The notes beneath the pieces were generated by a model, which saw only the letters and a program-made list of their open reading frames with translations, did no database searches and was not told the DNA's origin. A program made the translations under genes and the position numbers. A stretch of DNA of 6,260 nt from Dehalococcoidia bacterium (GTDB lineage Bacteria > Chloroflexota > Dehalococcoidia > Tepidiformales > Tepidiformaceae), in NCBI GenBank assembly GCA_023228745.1, contig JALOAP010000186.1:1-6260 (forward strand). Reading direction: 5' to 3'. Of this stretch, positions 5,501-6,260 are shown piece by piece; within the stretch, counting starts at the first letter, position 1, and the number at the start of each line of letters is the position of its first letter.

Positions 5501-5739
5501 GCTCCCCTCCCCTCAAGGCGGCAGCGCCCGCCGTTGCGATCGAAGTACCACACCCCGTCCCGGCGATAGACCGTATCCGTTCCGTGGTAGTCGGCCAGCT
5601 TGAAGGCCCTCTGGAGTTCGGCCTCGCTCGGCCGCCTCGCCGCCTGCTCGTCGCGATAAACGCACCCCTCGATGAGCATAATGGCGGCGGCCAGGGCGAC
5701 CATAAACATGATGATGCTCACAATCAGGTGCCTCCTCAT
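5497..5739 (-). CDS. 80-residue membrane-anchored or lipoprotein-like protein
   Basis: An 80-residue protein from ATG 5739, overlapping the previous gene's TGA by four bases. A basic start (MRR) is followed by a hydrophobic stretch (residues 4-23: HLIVSIIMFMVALAAAIM region) and LIEGC at 22-26. Cys26 in an I-E-G-C context is close to a lipobox but has an unfavourable Glu, so either a signal anchor or a weak lipoprotein signal is possible. The remaining 54 residues are soluble: a charged helix (SEAELQRAFKLADYHG), then a predicted strand pair GVWYFDRNGGRCRLEG. It would face the outside of the membrane if the anchor is N-in. The open frame continues 63 codons upstream, but that part overlaps the 66-residue gene in another frame and reads as low-complexity sequence. 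Confidence 0.7.
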   Translation of the reverse strand: MRRHLIVSIIMFMVALAAAIMLIEGCVYRDEQAARRPSEAELQRAFKLADYHGTDTVYRRDGVWYFDRNGGRCRLEGRGA

Positions 5740-5936
5740 GATCCGATCTCCAGGGTCAGGTAGGTCCGGATGACCGACGGATCGATCGCGCCCCAGTTGG
5801 TGCGGCGGTCCATCGACTCGCGATAGCGGCGCAGGGCCTTTTCTCGGGTGGGTTTGACGATGCGGCGTGGTCCGAAATTCTCCCAGCCGACCTTCTTCAA
5901 GAATTCCAGCTCGTCCTGTGTCCCCCATGTCGCCAT
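5736..5936 (-). CDS. 66-residue hypothetical phage protein
   Basis: A 66-residue basic protein starting at ATG 5936, six bases after AAAGGAGG. The sequence opens MATWGTQDELEFLKKVGWEN and contains TREKALRRYRESMDRRTNWG, then DPSVIRTYLTLEI. The pattern W-G-T-x-x-E-L-x-F-L, followed by a Leu/Arg-rich helix and 'R-x-x-W-G-x-I', resembles a recurrent small phage hypothetical protein; no function is known to me. It lies 18 bases after the helix-turn-helix gene and overlaps the membrane-protein gene after it by four bases (ATGA). No membrane segment, Cys cluster or enzymatic motif is seen. Confidence 0.75.
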   Translation of the reverse strand: MATWGTQDELEFLKKVGWENFGPRRIVKPTREKALRRYRESMDRRTNWGAIDPSVIRTYLTLEIGS

Positions 5937-5954
5937 GATGCCCCTCCTTTCGGT

Positions 5955-6203
5955 CTAAAGAAGCGCCTGCTGGCCAGGCAGCACCAGCCGATAGCGCCAG
6001 CCGCTGCGCTTCCGGTTGATCGGCTCCGCCAGGATCTCGGCGCCCTGGGGCGCGAGGTCGCGGCGGATCTCAGAGACCTTGTCGCGATAGTTGAAGATCC
6101 GGAGGTGATCCACAATCTCGTGATTGAGGATCGGCCCGTCCATCAGCCTCGCGAGTAGCTTGTGCTTCTGCGTTCCCCAGGTGTACGGATTCATCATCGC
6201 CAT
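5955..6203 (-). CDS. Small winged/helix-turn-helix DNA-binding protein
   Basis: An 82-residue protein whose residues 10-57 (GTQKHKLLARLMDGPILNHE, then FNYRDKVSEIRRDLAPQGAEI) fit the small phage helix-turn-helix family in which a 'TQ..kIL..L..G.ltn.E' helix leads to a recognition helix with 'R..(V/I)SEIRRDL'. The tail GWRYRLVLPGQQALL could form the wing. It probably binds DNA and may regulate the operon or act at the origin; the target is unknown. The ribosome site AGGAGG is only three bases from ATG 6203 but nine from the in-frame ATG at 6197, so the true start may be residue 3 or 4. It is the first gene of the visible array and ends in TAG, 18 bases before the next start. Confidence 0.8.
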   Translation of the reverse strand: MAMMNPYTWGTQKHKLLARLMDGPILNHEIVDHLRIFNYRDKVSEIRRDLAPQGAEILAEPINRKRSGWRYRLVLPGQQALL

Positions 6204-6260
6204 GTCCCTCCTCTGCCAAGGTCAGGGTTCGGATGATCGTGTCATAGGCCGATCGGACAA
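6204..6260. other. Right-edge stretch without a supported gene
   Basis: These 57 bases hold the AGGAGG site of the helix-turn-helix gene (6204-6213 region). One minus-strand frame is open from the edge (reading AYDTIIRTLTLAEEG) and could be the end of an upstream gene, but it would overlap the helix-turn-helix gene by well over 100 bases. Another ends at TGA 6222-6224. Neither is supported enough to call. No promoter or terminator is recognisable. Confidence 0.4.

Noticed and set aside
5740..5928. N-terminal extension of the 80-residue membrane protein
   Set aside because: It overlaps the well-supported 66-residue gene and reads as shadow sequence; the ATGA overlap at 5736-5739 gives a natural start.
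1..6260. tRNA, CRISPR array, insertion sequence, integrase, iterons
   Set aside because: No spaced direct repeats, terminal inverted repeats, cloverleaf-like segments or transposase/recombinase motifs were found on either strand by reading.

Overview
The window looks like part of the early (replication) region of a tailed-phage or prophage genome. Every supported gene lies on the minus strand, so transcription runs from the right end towards the left. Genes are small and very tightly packed: most junctions are 4-base ATGA stop/start overlaps, and most starts have a strong AAGGAGG-type ribosome binding site. Most gene products are short Cys-rich, coiled-coil or membrane proteins of the hypothetical-phage-protein kind. 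The host cannot be named. The high GC of the right three quarters and the style of the small genes fit a GC-rich bacterium, perhaps a deltaproteobacterium-like host, but that is inference.

Right part, in transcription order (about 6203 down to 4078): a small helix-turn-helix protein; a 66-residue basic protein; two tiny single-span membrane proteins (80 and 58 residues, the latter easy to miss because it is so short); a 318-residue protein carrying two Cys clusters and a C-terminal ribbon-helix-helix-like segment, which looks like an in-frame merger of two phage genes; and a 98-residue protein with an acidic Asn/Asp tail. Each start overlaps or nearly touches the preceding stop, so this is one translationally coupled operon.

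Centre (about 4076 down to 1452): the one gene with a confident function, a primase-helicase of the P4/D5 type. It has an archaeo-eukaryotic-primase (PrimPol) domain, a proline-rich linker, a small CHC2-like zinc module and an SF3 helicase with Walker A, sensor and arginine-finger motifs. It would prime and unwind DNA at the phage origin. No DNA polymerase, integrase, terminase or structural gene is visible, so the window alone does not separate phage, prophage and phage-like plasmid.

Left part (1419 down to 1): a coiled-coil protein, a possible 19-residue coupling micro-ORF, a three-span membrane protein, a metallopeptidase-like protein with an HExxE rather than HExxH motif, a Cys-rich 70-residue protein, and the first 46 codons of a small protein cut by the window edge. 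The stretch 402-1440 is clearly poorer in GC than the primase gene, which suggests modular exchange with a boundary just downstream of the primase. No tRNA, CRISPR array, insertion sequence, clear promoter or terminator was found. The only gene-free stretch is the 57 bases at the right end.
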